Notes: a model not told the origin generated them from the letters alone. A stretch of 64,000 nucleotides of DNA from Rhodanobacteraceae bacterium (GCA_009996615.1 JAACZU010000007.1:1-64000); one strand, 5' to 3'; positions 9,493 to 18,663 are shown, numbered from the stretch's first letter. Numbers and translations: made by a program.

Positions 9493-11337
9493 TCACAGGA
9501 TGCCGACCAGCCCCGCGCCGAACGCGGTGACGATGCGCGTGTAGATCGTCTTCAGCGGCAGGTCGACCTCGGGGAAGTCGCCGACGTCGGTGTGGCAGGC
9601 GTAGAAGTCCGCATCGCCCGGCAGCGAGGGCGCGCAGCCGGGTTTGAGCTCGAAGCTGCTGCTGTAGCGGAACGGCCATAGGTCGAACAGCGGCAGCTTG
9701 GTCGACAGGTCGGCGATCGCGCCGTTGATGCCGTCCAGCCACTCCGGCCGCTGCCGCTTGGCGACGATCCAGGCGTTCTGCGGCGCGGCGTTGCGCAGCA
9801 CCGCCGCGCGCACGCGCGCGGCCACCGCCGCGTCGTGGATGATGAAACCCGATTCGGTGTTGTAGGCGTCCGAGCGCGGGTCGAAGTTGTGCGAGCCGAT
9901 CACGCTGACGCGCCCGTCGATGACCAGCGACTTGGCGTGCAGGCCCAGGCGTACGCCGCCGTGCTTGAGCGGCGTCCGGCCATAGCGCTGGTAGCGGCCG
10001 GTGTTGCCGCCGCCGGCCAGTTCGTCGTAGTCCTGGATGAACTCCGGCGCGTCGGCCGGGAACGGCTTGAACTCGTGGATCCGGAAGCCGTACTGCTTGA
10101 GGAAGCGCTTCTTGTACTTGTACGACAGCGCGTAGACGTAGAACGCATCGGTGGCGGCGAGCGAGTTGGTCGACACGATCACCGGCACGCGCGGCGTGCG
10201 CTTGTACAGGTCGCGGAAGATCTTGCGGGCGCGCGTGCTGAGCACGAGGTAGGGCGTCTCGAACACGACCTGCGCACGCGCGCCCTCGAGCAGGTCGCCG
10301 ATGCGGCGCGTCAGCTCGGCCGCGGCCGGATCGTCCGGCCGCAGCGGCTTGCCTGGCGCGTCGGAGAAGTAGTCCACGCGCGCCACGCGCAGCGCGTCGG
10401 CGACGAAGTGCCCGCTGATCCACGCCGCGTCGGCCGCGCGCGCGCGCAGCGCGGCCAGGCGCTCCCAGTCCACGCCCAGCGGCGGCGCCAGCTCGGACGG
10501 GATGCCGGCTGCGGCATCGGCCAGCAGGTGCCGGTTGACGTCGTTGAGGTGGGTCAGCGGCGTCGCGCGCGGGTGGGCCCAGAAGCGCTCGAACGACGCC
10601 TGCATCTCGGCGCCGGCCTGCGGACCGAGCACGAGCACGTCGCGGTCGCGGTAGTCGAACTCCTGGTCCCAGTCGAAATAACGGTTCTCGTAGTTGCGCC
10701 CGCCGGCGATGCCGAGCATGCCGTCGACCAGGAAGAGCTTGTTGTGCATGCGCTGGTTGAAGCGCGAGAAGCAGCACAGCAGGCCGGCGGCGAACTCGAC
10801 CGGCGGCGTGACCGCGTTGTCGAAGGTCGGGTTGTACAGGCGCAGCTCGAAGTTCGCGTGCGCGCGCGCGACGCGCGCCAGCCACTCGACGTTGTCGAGC
10901 GAGAACAACTGGTCGGCCAGCACGCGCACCTTCACGCCGCGCCGCGCCGCCGCGATCAGTTCGTCGAGCACGAGCCAGCCGGCGTCGTCGTCGGCCCAGA
11001 TGAAGGTCTGGATGTCGATGCTCGTGCGCGCGGCGCGGATCAGGTGGATGCGCAGCAGCAGCGCGTCCTCGCCGCGCTCGAGCACGTTGACGTAGTGCAC
11101 CGGCGCCGCTGGCGTGCTGGCCGCGCGCGCCGCGTCGACCAGCACGCGGTACGGCGAGTCGAGCGCGCAGCGGTCGGCGCGCGCGCAGGTGACGTGTTGC
11201 GGGCGCGTGTCGGCGACCAGCGTGTCGGCGCGCCGCGCGAGCTCGCGGTTCAGGCCGCAGGCCGACAGCAGCAGCGCGACGAGGCCGGGCAACGCGCGCG
11301 CGGCCCACGCCGGCCGAGGGCGAGGGCCGCCGCTCAC
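9493..11337 (-). CDS. phospholipase D / cardiolipin synthase-like lipoprotein
   Basis: A 614-residue PLD-superfamily protein with two HKD motifs: HNKLFLVD at 198-205 and HAKSLVID at 467-474, each followed by the usual G.....GG/SxN segment. The N-terminus has a hydrophobic stretch ending LLLSAC with Cys27, a likely lipobox, so it is probably an envelope lipoprotein. Activity would be phosphatidyl transfer or phospholipid hydrolysis (ClsC/YmdC-like). The start is GTG at 11337, overlapping the yceI stop as GTGA. It is the third gene of the sixA-yceI-pld unit. Confidence 0.85.
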   Translation of the reverse strand: MSGGPRPRPAWAARALPGLVALLLSACGLNRELARRADTLVADTRPQHVTCARADRCALDSPYRVLVDAARAASTPAAPVHYVNVLERGEDALLLRIHLIRAARTSIDIQTFIWADDDAGWLVLDELIAAARRGVKVRVLADQLFSLDNVEWLARVARAHANFELRLYNPTFDNAVTPPVEFAAGLLCCFSRFNQRMHNKLFLVDGMLGIAGGRNYENRYFDWDQEFDYRDRDVLVLGPQAGAEMQASFERFWAHPRATPLTHLNDVNRHLLADAAAGIPSELAPPLGVDWERLAALRARAADAAWISGHFVADALRVARVDYFSDAPGKPLRPDDPAAAELTRRIGDLLEGARAQVVFETPYLVLSTRARKIFRDLYKRTPRVPVIVSTNSLAATDAFYVYALSYKYKKRFLKQYGFRIHEFKPFPADAPEFIQDYDELAGGGNTGRYQRYGRTPLKHGGVRLGLHAKSLVIDGRVSVIGSHNFDPRSDAYNTESGFIIHDAAVAARVRAAVLRNAAPQNAWIVAKRQRPEWLDGINGAIADLSTKLPLFDLWPFRYSSSFELKPGCAPSLPGDADFYACHTDVGDFPEVDLPLKTIYTRIVTAFGAGLVGIL

Positions 11338-11924
11338 GGCAGGCTCGCCGCGGCCGTGTCCGGCGTGAGCGCGTAGACGTCGAAGCTGAGGTCGACCTTG
11401 TCGCCCAGCGCGCCATGGCGCGCGCCGAGCGCAAAGGCCGAGCGGCGGATCGCGCCGCGCACCTCGATCGCGCAGTCGAACGCCGGCCGCTCGCACGAGG
11501 ACGGCAACAGCCGGAACGCGACCGGCTGGCTGACGCCGCGCAGGGTCAGCGTGCCGCCCAGCTCGCCGCCGCTGCGCAGGCGCACCGCCGGGAACGGATC
11601 GGAGGCGAATTCGATGCGCGGATGGCGCGCCATGTCGAAGAAGGCCGGCGACTTGGCCCATTCCTCGTAGCGCGGGCTGTCCATGTCCACCGAGTCGACG
11701 TCGATGCGCGCGTCGACGCGCAGTAGGTTGCGGAAGCGGTCCCGGCGCACCGTGCCGTGGACCTGCGCGAACTCGCCCTCGACGTTGATCAGCCACATGA
11801 ACTTGACCCGGAATCCGACCTGCGAGCGCGTGGCATCGAGCTGGACGACCGCGTCTTCCGCTTCATCCGCGCCCGCGGCGCCCGCGAGCAGGCCGAGCAG
11901 CAGCGCCAGCGCCGGTGCGGTCAC
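11334..11924 (-). CDS. YceI-like periplasmic lipocalin-fold protein
   Basis: A 196-residue YceI-family protein with an N-terminal signal peptide ending near GAAGA. The mature part shows the family order: LDATRSQVGFRVKFM, VDARIDVDSVDMDS, FFDMARHPRIEFAS, then GTLTLRGVSQPVAF. YceI proteins bind isoprenoid-like ligands in a lipocalin barrel. The start is GTG at 11924, overlapping the sixA stop (GTGA); the downstream pld gene overlaps it the same way, so all three are translationally coupled. Confidence 0.87.
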   Translation of the reverse strand: MTAPALALLLGLLAGAAGADEAEDAVVQLDATRSQVGFRVKFMWLINVEGEFAQVHGTVRRDRFRNLLRVDARIDVDSVDMDSPRYEEWAKSPAFFDMARHPRIEFASDPFPAVRLRSGGELGGTLTLRGVSQPVAFRLLPSSCERPAFDCAIEVRGAIRRSAFALGARHGALGDKVDLSFDVYALTPDTAAASLP

Positions 11925-12400
11925 GGCCACCAGAAATGGCGAACCTCCGCGCTGCCTGGTTCGATGCCGCCGGTGGGCAGGCGCAGCCAGGCGATGCCGC
12001 CCGGCGGCATGCCGCGGCCGGCGTCCGAGGCGCCCTCGGTCAGCAGCGCGACGAGGGTCTCCAGCCCCGGGTTGTGGCCGACCAGCAGCAGCGAGGCGGC
12101 ATCGGCATGGTCGTCGAGGACGCGGATCAGCGTCGCCGGCGTGGCCTCGTAGATGCGCGCATCGGTGCGCAGGTCGGCGTAGCCGAGCGCGGCGAGCACG
12201 CGCTCGCAAGTCGCCTGCGTGCGTGCCGCCGGCGAGCACAGCACGCGTTCGGGCGCGGCATGGTGCTGCTTCAGCCATGCGCCGGCGGCGTCGGCCTCGG
12301 CTTGCCCGCGCAGGCTCAGCGCGCGGGAGAGATCGTCCTGGCCGGGCGATGCGTGCTCGGCGTGGGCGTGGCGCAACAGGATGATCTCGCGGGTGGCCAT
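11921..12400 (-). CDS. sixA: SixA-type phosphohistidine phosphatase
   Basis: A 159-residue histidine phosphatase superfamily protein. The active-site LLRHAHAEH (Arg10-His11, the RHG position) and a second His in VGHNPGLE are present, with Arg in SPAARTQAT. SixA dephosphorylates phosphohistidine on proteins such as PTS/HPt domains; the substrate here is unknown. Length matches the family. It is the first gene of a unit with yceI and a PLD lipoprotein, joined by four-base overlaps. Confidence 0.87.
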   Translation of the reverse strand: MATREIILLRHAHAEHASPGQDDLSRALSLRGQAEADAAGAWLKQHHAAPERVLCSPAARTQATCERVLAALGYADLRTDARIYEATPATLIRVLDDHADAASLLLVGHNPGLETLVALLTEGASDAGRGMPPGGIAWLRLPTGGIEPGSAEVRHFWWP

Positions 12401-12580
12401 CGACAGCGTCTCCTCGTCCTCGGTACGCGATCATGCCCGAATCGAAGCCGCCGTCGTCAAGCGCGTCACCCGGCAAGACGAGACCGGCGGGTGGGGGGTG
12501 CCGGGCGCGGGGACGCCCTCGCACCTGGCCCGCCCGCCGGTCATCGGGGCAAGCAGGCGGCGTCCCTGCCGCAATGGGGG

Positions 12581-13087
12581 TTACTGCTGGCCGCCGGGGA
12601 CGGCCTTGCCGGCCGCGCCATGCGGGCCGTGCCGTTGCAAGGCGGTGGCGAATTGCGCCTCGGTCATGCTGTCGGCACCGCCGCTGAGGCGATCGAAGCG
12701 CTGCATCTGCCTGGCCTCGAAGTCGGCCTTGCTCAGCTTGCCGGTGCCGGTGCTGTCGTTGCGCTGGATGAAGCGCTCGGCGCGCTTGTGCACGCGCGCG
12801 GCGACGGCCGGCGAGGTGGCGACGTCGTTCGCGTCGATGACGCCGGTGCCCTTGGTGTCGAGGCGGTCGAAGCGGCCGTCGATCCAGGCCTGGTACTCGA
12901 CGCGCGTCATGACGCCGTCGTGGTTGGCGTCGATCTTGTCGAACAGGCGTTGCTGCATGGCGGCGCGCCTCGCGGCCCGGTCGGGCGCGGGATTGGCGGC
13001 CGGATCGGCGGCCACCGCCACGCCGGCAACGGCGGCACCGAGCACGGCGGTTGCGAGCAGGGTGGGAAGGAGCTTGCGCGTGATCAT
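12581..13087 (-). CDS. secreted EF-hand calcium-binding protein
   Basis: A 168-residue protein with a signal peptide (MITRKLLPTLLATAVLGAAV, cleavage near AVAA). At least three EF-hand loops follow: a canonical DANHDGVMTRVE, then DTKGTGVIDAND and NDSTGTGKLSKAD. It should bind Ca2+ in the periplasm or outside the cell, perhaps as a sensor or buffer. The ATG at 13087 has a GAGG 8 bases upstream; a longer reading frame exists but would bury the signal peptide. Flanked by sixA and an orphan parA, with no obvious partner. Confidence 0.82.
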   Translation of the reverse strand: MITRKLLPTLLATAVLGAAVAGVAVAADPAANPAPDRAARRAAMQQRLFDKIDANHDGVMTRVEYQAWIDGRFDRLDTKGTGVIDANDVATSPAVAARVHKRAERFIQRNDSTGTGKLSKADFEARQMQRFDRLSGGADSMTEAQFATALQRHGPHGAAGKAVPGGQQ

Positions 13088-13272
13088 GACGGAACCTCGG
13101 GAAACGGCCATGGCGGCCGCACAGCATTGGAACGCGGGCGGCGGCCGCTGTTCGCCCGTGCCGTGCAAAGGTTGCGCAAATTCGGGTTAAGCGGGCGATT
13201 GAACCGAGTCGCGGCACGGCGGCGCCGTTGGCTCGAGCGCGAGCACACGCACCGCGGTTGCCGGGAAAAGCC

Positions 13273-13905
13273 CTACGCCACCTTCTTCAACCAGCGCACC
13301 AGCGGTGCCCAGTCGTCCTGGTGCGAGCGCACGGCTTCGGAGTGGTAGTCGAAGATGCTTTTGCCGAGCGCGTTGGCGAGCACGTAGCCCTGCGTGTCGC
13401 GCAGTTCGGCGACGAGCGGGAACGCCAATTGCCGCATCGCCTCGACCGCGAGCTGCGAGGCGTGCGTCCACGGCTTGAGCCGGTTCGCGACGAGGCCGAC
13501 CGCGACCTTGCCGCGCTGGATCCGCGGCAGCTGCGCCAGTTCCGCCAGGAACGGCTCGGTCGCCTCCAGGTCGATCGCCGACGGCAGCACCGGCACGAGG
13601 ATTGCGTCGACCGTGTCGAGATAGGCTGCGACGTCACTGCCGCGAAGGCCGGCCGCGCTGTCGATGACCACGCGCTGCGCATCGGCCGGAAGCTGGCGCG
13701 CCCAGTCGCGGCGCAGGCCGGGCAGGCCGAGTACCGGATGCGCCTGCGCCGCGCGCTTCTCGCTCCAGCGCAGCGCCGAGGCCTGGCGGTCGGCATCGAC
13801 CAGCACGGTGTTCTTGCCGCGCACCGCGTAGCGCGCGGCGAGATTGGTCGCCAGCGTGCTCTTGCCCGCGCCGCCCTTCGAACTCGCCACCAGGACCTTC
13901 AGCAT
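13273..13905 (-). CDS. ParA/MinD-family ATPase (orphan)
   Basis: A 210-residue single-domain P-loop ATPase with the deviant Walker A KGGAGKST (residues 10-17), a switch I-like VLVDADRQASAL, and Walker B-like RVVIDSAAGL. It lacks an N-terminal DNA-binding extension and has no parB next to it, so it is not the chromosomal ParA of a parAB operon. Such short orphan ParAs position other cargos; the target here is unknown. The start MLKVLVASSKGG fits the family exactly. Confidence 0.82.
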   Translation of the reverse strand: MLKVLVASSKGGAGKSTLATNLAARYAVRGKNTVLVDADRQASALRWSEKRAAQAHPVLGLPGLRRDWARQLPADAQRVVIDSAAGLRGSDVAAYLDTVDAILVPVLPSAIDLEATEPFLAELAQLPRIQRGKVAVGLVANRLKPWTHASQLAVEAMRQLAFPLVAELRDTQGYVLANALGKSIFDYHSEAVRSHQDDWAPLVRWLKKVA

Positions 13906-14033
13906 GAACGCCTCCGCCGCGATGCCAGGTGAGCGAAGCGTACCGCGCAGGCTGGACGACCGTCAGGTCGGCCGGCGCGGTTGCCGGTCGCGCCGGTTGC
14001 GCTCTGCCCCAGCTCAGGAAAGCTCGCGCCCCT

Positions 14034-14062
14034 GTGGGAGCGCCGGCAGGCGCGATGCATTT
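14034..14062 (+). repeat. REP-like element
   Basis: GTGGGAGCGCCGGCAGGCGC then GATGC: a diverged copy of the REP family (GGGAGCGGCTTCAGCCGCGATGC) found in full near 21.6, 28.3, 51.2 and 54.9 kb. It lies between parA and a secreted-protein gene. Confidence 0.6.
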
Positions 14063-14068
14063 GCGCGC

Positions 14069-15055
14069 TCAGGCGCCGTCGCGCCGCGGCGGCGTCCAGT
14101 CCGCCGGCGGCTCGACCGGCAGCCCGGCGCGACGCAGCGCGCGTTCGATCACCTCGACTTCGTCGGTGCAGCTGCGCCAGTCAGTCGCGTAGGCGCGCAG
14201 CGCGACCGGATCCTCGTCGATGCGCAGCGGTGCGGCTTGCTGTTGCTGCCACGCGAGTCGGCGGATCATCGCGCGATCCGCCTCGGTCGGTGCGGCGTCG
14301 CCGCCGTAGCGCAGCAGTCTCGCGCCGATGTCGCGGTCGATCCGCGTGGTGCCCGCGTGCAGCAGCAGGCGCCCGATGGCATTGCACTGCCCGCGTCGCT
14401 GCGCCGGCAGCGGGGTGCCGTCCGCACCCTTGCACGCGGCGAACAGCGGGCCGTAAGCCGGCACCGCAAGCGCGCTCGCGCGCGCCAGCGCCGCCATGAA
14501 CGCGGCACCTTCGGCATCGAGCCGGCCCGTGTGTTGCGGCGGCTGGCGCTCGAAAGCCTCCATCCATGCCCGCAGCGCGGCGGCGAAATGGTCGTCGTAG
14601 CGCGTCGCCGCGGCCATCCGCGCGAGCGCGGCATCGAGCGCCGCGGCATCGCCGCCGCGCGCGGCGAGCGCGACGGCCGGCAGCCAGCTCGCCGCGTTGT
14701 CGGGTTCCCGTCGCGTCAGCACGCTGGCGCTGCGCGCGTCCAGCTCGTCCTGCTTCTGCCCGAGGTAGCGCTGCACCGCCAGCCAGTGCGCGAGCATGTC
14801 GTCCGGCGCCGCCGCGAGCGCGCGTTGCAGTAGCGCGTCCGCCGCGTCCGCCGCCGCGTCCGCGGCGGGCGGCTTGGCCATCGACACGGCGGCCAGTGCC
14901 CAGTCGCGCGGCTGTTCGCTTGTGCGCAGCGTCTGCTCGACCGCCGCGCTCCAGGCCTGCCAGGCGTGCTCGTCGGGCGCGGACGCTGCCGGCGTCCGTG
15001 CGTTCGCAAGCGCGCTCGCGAACGCGAGGCCAACGGCGAGCAGCGGCGTCTTCAT
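14069..15055 (-). CDS. secreted alpha-helical (TPR-like) protein
   Basis: A 328-residue protein with a signal peptide (MKTPLLAVGLAFASALANA). The rest is Ala-rich helical repeats with a TPR-like spacing, for example ADALLQRALAAAPDDMLAHW and DNAASWLPAVALAARGGD. A conserved-looking Cys pair (FAACKG, RGQCNAIG) could form a disulfide in the periplasm. I do not recognise a named family. It lies between ParA and gamma-glutamyltransferase on the same strand. Confidence 0.7.
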   Translation of the reverse strand: MKTPLLAVGLAFASALANARTPAASAPDEHAWQAWSAAVEQTLRTSEQPRDWALAAVSMAKPPAADAAADAADALLQRALAAAPDDMLAHWLAVQRYLGQKQDELDARSASVLTRREPDNAASWLPAVALAARGGDAAALDAALARMAAATRYDDHFAAALRAWMEAFERQPPQHTGRLDAEGAAFMAALARASALAVPAYGPLFAACKGADGTPLPAQRRGQCNAIGRLLLHAGTTRIDRDIGARLLRYGGDAAPTEADRAMIRRLAWQQQQAAPLRIDEDPVALRAYATDWRSCTDEVEVIERALRRAGLPVEPPADWTPPRRDGA

Positions 15056-15117
15056 GCGGCGTCTCCAGCAGTCGTGGATGGCCGCAGTCTAGCAAGGGGA
15101 CTGCGAAGCGGCGCCGC

Positions 15118-16815
15118 TCAATACCCCGCAGCCTGGCCGTCCTTGCGCCCTTCGCTGGCGCCGACGTAGACCTTGTTCTTCGCGTCCCAGCCGATCGCCT
15201 GGTAGCCGCCGTACGGGCCGTTGGCGAAGCGCACGCTGTGGCCCTTCTGCATCAGGCCGCGCACGGTCTCATACGGGAAGCCCGATTCGAGGTCGATGAA
15301 GCCGCCGTCGGTCATCGGCGCGGCCTGGCCCTCCGGCGAGGTCGAGCCTTCGTGCTGGATGCGCGGCGCGTCGCCGGCTTCCTGCAGGCCCATGCCGAAG
15401 TCGATCAGGTTCATCACGATCTCGACGTGGCCCTGCGGCTGCATGTCGCCGCCCATCACGCCGAAGCTCAGCCACGGCGCGCCATCCTTGGTGATGAAGG
15501 CCGGGATGATCGTGTGGAACGGCCGCTTGCCCGGCTCGAACGTGTTCGCGTGTCCTTCCTTCAGCACGAACATCTCGCCGCGGTCCTGCAGGATGAAGCC
15601 GAGCCCCGGCGGCGCCATGCCCGAGCCCATGCCGCGGTAGTTGGACTGGATCAGCGAGACCATGTTGCCCCACTGGTCGGCGGCGGTCATGTAGATCGTG
15701 TCGCCGTCGAGCTTGTGCGTGCCGGGCTCGACCGCCTTCATCGCCTTGTCCGGCGAGATCAGCCTGCGCCGCTCGGCCGCGTACTGCTTCGAGACGAGCC
15801 AGTCGACCGGCGCCTTGGCGAACGCCGGGTCGGCATAGAACTTCGCGCGGTCCTCGAACGCGAGCTTCTTCGCCTCGACGAACAGGTGCACGTGCTCGGC
15901 GCTGCCGAACGGGATCTTCGAAAAATCGTAGCCTTCCAGGATGTTCAGCATCTGCAGCGCGGCCAGGCCCTGGCCGTTCGGCGGCAGCTCCCACACGTCG
16001 TAGCCGCGGTAGTTGGTCGACACCGGCTCGACCCACTCGCCCTTGTGCGCGGCGAGGTCCTCGTACGCCAGGAAGCCGCCCTGCGCCTTCACGTAGTCGG
16101 CGATCACGTGCGCGATCTTGCCCTTGTAGAACGCATCGCGGCCCCCCTTGCCGAGCGCCTCGAGCGTGTTGGCGAGGTGGGCGTTCTTCCAGATCTCGCC
16201 CTTGGCCGGCGCCTTGCCGGCCAGCGTGAACTGCTCGGTGAAACCCGGGTACTTCTCCAGCCGCGGCACCGACAGGTTCCAGTAGTAGGCGACCAGCTCG
16301 CTGACCGGGAAGCCCTCGCGCGCATAGGCGACGGTGGGCGCCAGCACGTCCTTCATCGGCAGCTTGCCGAAGCGCTCGTGCAGCGCGAACCAGCCGTCGA
16401 CCGTGCCCGGCACGGTGACCGGCAGCGGGCCAGTCGGCGGGATCGCGGTGTAGCCGTGCTCCTGGAACCACTTCAGCGTCAGCCCTTTCGGCGAGCGGCC
16501 CGAGCCGTTGTAGCCGTAAAGCTTCTTCGTCTTCGCGTCCCACACGATCGCGAACAGGTCGCCGCCGATGCCGTTCGAGACCGGTTCCATCAGCCCGAGC
16601 GCGGCGTTCGCGGCGATCGCCGCGTCGACCGCGGTGCCGCCCTTCTTCAGCACGTCGAGGCCGATCTGCGTCGCCAGCGGCACCGAGGTTGCGACCATGC
16701 CGTGCGTGGCGAGCACTTCCGAGCGTGTCGCGAACGGCTTGCCGGTGATGCGGTCGCCGGCGTGCACGGCGCAGGTCACGAGGGCGGTGGCGAGGACAAG
16801 GGCAGCGCGGCGCAT
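15118..16815 (-). CDS. ggt: gamma-glutamyltransferase (periplasmic)
   Basis: A 565-residue gamma-glutamyltranspeptidase precursor that cleaves glutathione and gamma-glutamyl compounds in the periplasm. It has a signal peptide (MRRAALVLATALVTCAVHA). The self-processing site is DTIYMTAADQWGN, with nucleophile Thr373 dividing large and small subunits. Other family marks are GGTAVDAAIAANAALGLMEP, SNGIGGDLFAIVWD, and the small-subunit segment FGVMGGDMQPQGH. Length matches Ggt/YwrD-type enzymes. The ATG at 16815 was preferred over one 33 bases upstream because it begins directly at the signal peptide. Confidence 0.92.
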   Translation of the reverse strand: MRRAALVLATALVTCAVHAGDRITGKPFATRSEVLATHGMVATSVPLATQIGLDVLKKGGTAVDAAIAANAALGLMEPVSNGIGGDLFAIVWDAKTKKLYGYNGSGRSPKGLTLKWFQEHGYTAIPPTGPLPVTVPGTVDGWFALHERFGKLPMKDVLAPTVAYAREGFPVSELVAYYWNLSVPRLEKYPGFTEQFTLAGKAPAKGEIWKNAHLANTLEALGKGGRDAFYKGKIAHVIADYVKAQGGFLAYEDLAAHKGEWVEPVSTNYRGYDVWELPPNGQGLAALQMLNILEGYDFSKIPFGSAEHVHLFVEAKKLAFEDRAKFYADPAFAKAPVDWLVSKQYAAERRRLISPDKAMKAVEPGTHKLDGDTIYMTAADQWGNMVSLIQSNYRGMGSGMAPPGLGFILQDRGEMFVLKEGHANTFEPGKRPFHTIIPAFITKDGAPWLSFGVMGGDMQPQGHVEIVMNLIDFGMGLQEAGDAPRIQHEGSTSPEGQAAPMTDGGFIDLESGFPYETVRGLMQKGHSVRFANGPYGGYQAIGWDAKNKVYVGASEGRKDGQAAGY

Positions 16816-16854
16816 GGGCTTCGACCGGTGACGGAAAGGCCGCAGCATACGCGC

Positions 16855-16946
16855 GAGAAGCGAGGAACGAGAAACGAGGAGTGAGAAACGAGTAAGCGCC
16901 TGGCTGTTGCCGTCTCTCGTTTTTCACTCCTCTCCACTGTTTTCTC
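16855..16946. repeat. inverted pair of 7-bp repeat arrays (GAGnnnn unit)
   Basis: Six successive heptamers beginning GAG (GAGAAGC, GAGGAAC, GAGAAAC, GAGGAGT, GAGAAAC, GAGTAAG) occupy 16855-16896. The complementary series (GTCTCTC, GTTTTTC, ACTCCTC, TCCACTG, TTTTCTC) occupies 16912-16946. The variant unit GAGGAGT has its exact complement ACTCCTC in register in the right arm, so the RNA or DNA could fold into a long hairpin. It lies between ggt and the AEC transporter gene. Confidence 0.8.
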
Positions 16947-16947
16947 G

Positions 16948-17850
16948 CTACAAAAGCCAATGCCACAGCGGCAGCGTCGCCATCGCCAGCACGATGCCGT
17001 AGCCGACCAGCGCAGCGGCGAGCTCCGGCGCAAGGCCGGCCATCGACAAGAGCGCGCCGGCAGTGATCATCGGCGGCATCGCGGTCTCGTAGATCGCCGC
17101 CGCGCGCATCTCGCCGGTCAGGCCGAGCAGCGCGGCGAGGCCGAGCGCCAGCAACGGCATCACCAGCAGCTTGGCACCGAGGCCGAGCGCGAACGGCGCG
17201 AGGTAGCGCTGCGGCAGCTTCAGCCGCAATTGCATGCCACTGGCCAGCGCGACCAGCGGCAGCAGGCTGTCGGCGAGCAGCTTGAGCGGCTTGCCGATCG
17301 AATCCGGGTAGCTCGCCGGCATCAGCACCAGCGCGACGACCAGCGCAATGAACGGCGGAAACGTCACGATGCGTCGCACGATGCCGAGCGCGCTCGGCCG
17401 CTCGCCGCCGTACAGCCCGAGCACGATCAGGCCGAACGTGGACAGGATGATGAAGCTGCCGAACTGGTCGTAGACGACCGCATAGCGCAGCGCACCCTCT
17501 CCGGCCAGCGCCGGCATCAGCGCGAAGCCGAGGAACGAGGTGTTGCCGAGCGGCAGCAGCAACAACAGCACCGCGGTCACGTCGCGGCCGAAGCGCAGCA
17601 GACGTGCCAGTACAAGTGTCAGCAACGTGCTGACGACGAGGATCGACCACGGCACCGCGACCAGCCCGAGCAGCTCGCGCCCGAACGTGATCCGCGGCGC
17701 ATACAGCAGCACAGCGGCCGGCAGGCACACGTACAGCACGGTGAGGTTCAGCGCCGCCGGCGCGCTGTCGGGCAGCAGCTTGCGCCACGCCAGCAGCCGC
17801 CCGATTGCCAGCATGGCGAGGATGAAACCAAACGCGGAGGTGACGGACAT
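16948..17850 (-). CDS. AEC family transporter (auxin efflux carrier-like)
   Basis: A 300-residue integral membrane permease with about ten hydrophobic helices arranged as two five-helix halves separated by a loop near residues 150-165. Family features include LLLPLGNTSFLGF in helix 4 and ASGMQLRLKLPQ before the second half. AEC members export small organic acids or amino acids; the substrate is unknown. The ATG at 17850 was chosen over a TTG 9 bases upstream; neither has a strong Shine-Dalgarno. Confidence 0.85.
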   Translation of the reverse strand: MSVTSAFGFILAMLAIGRLLAWRKLLPDSAPAALNLTVLYVCLPAAVLLYAPRITFGRELLGLVAVPWSILVVSTLLTLVLARLLRFGRDVTAVLLLLLPLGNTSFLGFALMPALAGEGALRYAVVYDQFGSFIILSTFGLIVLGLYGGERPSALGIVRRIVTFPPFIALVVALVLMPASYPDSIGKPLKLLADSLLPLVALASGMQLRLKLPQRYLAPFALGLGAKLLVMPLLALGLAALLGLTGEMRAAAIYETAMPPMITAGALLSMAGLAPELAAALVGYGIVLAMATLPLWHWLL

Positions 17851-17892
17851 CGACGACAACCGGCGCCGGCGTCAACGCCGGCGCATCAAGGA

Positions 17893-18591
17893 CTATTCGC
17901 AGGCGGCCTCGCCGCTGCCCACGCCGGCGCGGATCAGCGCGCCGTCGATCGAGCGGCGCAGCGCGTCCTCGAGCGCCGGGCGCAGCGCCGCCAGCTCGCC
18001 GAGGGTCTTCGGCGTCGCGATCAGCGCGGAGTCGACCGGCACGCTGACCAGGCATTGCGGGGCGCCGGCGATCATCGGCGGCGAGCCGTGGATCAGCAGC
18101 GGCATCAGGTTGGCGTAGGCGACCGGCGTCTGGCCGCGGCGCGCGATGCCGTAGCCGCTCTGTGCGGGCGCGCCGGCCTCGAGCGGTCGGGCGAGGCTGC
18201 GCAGCACGACGACGCCGTCGAGCTGCTGCGCGCGCAGCCAGCGGTCGAGGTCGCGGCCGAACTTCGTCGTCAGCTGCACGGAGCTGCCGTGCGTCTCCAG
18301 CGCGCCGCCGCTGCGTACGGCCTGTTCGAGCGCGGCCGGCAGGCGCACGGCCTGGGCACGGTAGCCCTGCGCGTTCAGGCGCGCCAGCGTCTGCTCGCGC
18401 GCAACCGCGCCGAGCTGCCATTCGTCGCGGATCGTCGGCGCGCGGTCGGCGCTGGCGGCCTTGCCGAAGCCGGCGGACAGGCGCGGCGCGAGCGCGTCGA
18501 CGACACCGAGGCGCACCTCGGACGGAAGACTGGTCGCGCTCGCCGTGGCGGCGACGAGGCTCAGCAGGATCGTGGCGATGCAGCGGCGCAT
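17893..18591 (-). CDS. secreted protein of unknown function
   Basis: A 232-residue protein with a signal peptide (MRRCIATILLSLVAATASA). GGGAGGAAA before the ATG at 18591 is a strong ribosome binding site. The mature part alternates helices and strands and contains LDGVVVLRSLARPLE and YGIARRGQTPVAYANLMPLL. Two Cys (PQCLVS and the GEAACE C-terminus) could pair in the periplasm. I do not recognise a family. It sits just downstream of speE on the same strand (72 bases) and could share its transcript. Confidence 0.7.
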   Translation of the reverse strand: MRRCIATILLSLVAATASATSLPSEVRLGVVDALAPRLSAGFGKAASADRAPTIRDEWQLGAVAREQTLARLNAQGYRAQAVRLPAALEQAVRSGGALETHGSSVQLTTKFGRDLDRWLRAQQLDGVVVLRSLARPLEAGAPAQSGYGIARRGQTPVAYANLMPLLIHGSPPMIAGAPQCLVSVPVDSALIATPKTLGELAALRPALEDALRRSIDGALIRAGVGSGEAACE

Positions 18592-18663
18592 GCGGTTTCC
18601 TCCCGACTGGTCTGCGAAATCGTCCGCCGCGGCCGGCACTGCCGGCTGCGCGCGGTCAGGCGA

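Noticed and set aside
15269-18421. 1050-residue minus-strand open frame across ggt and the AEC gene
   Set aside because: It is frame-shifted over two well-supported genes on the same strand and is Arg/Ala-rich without motifs.
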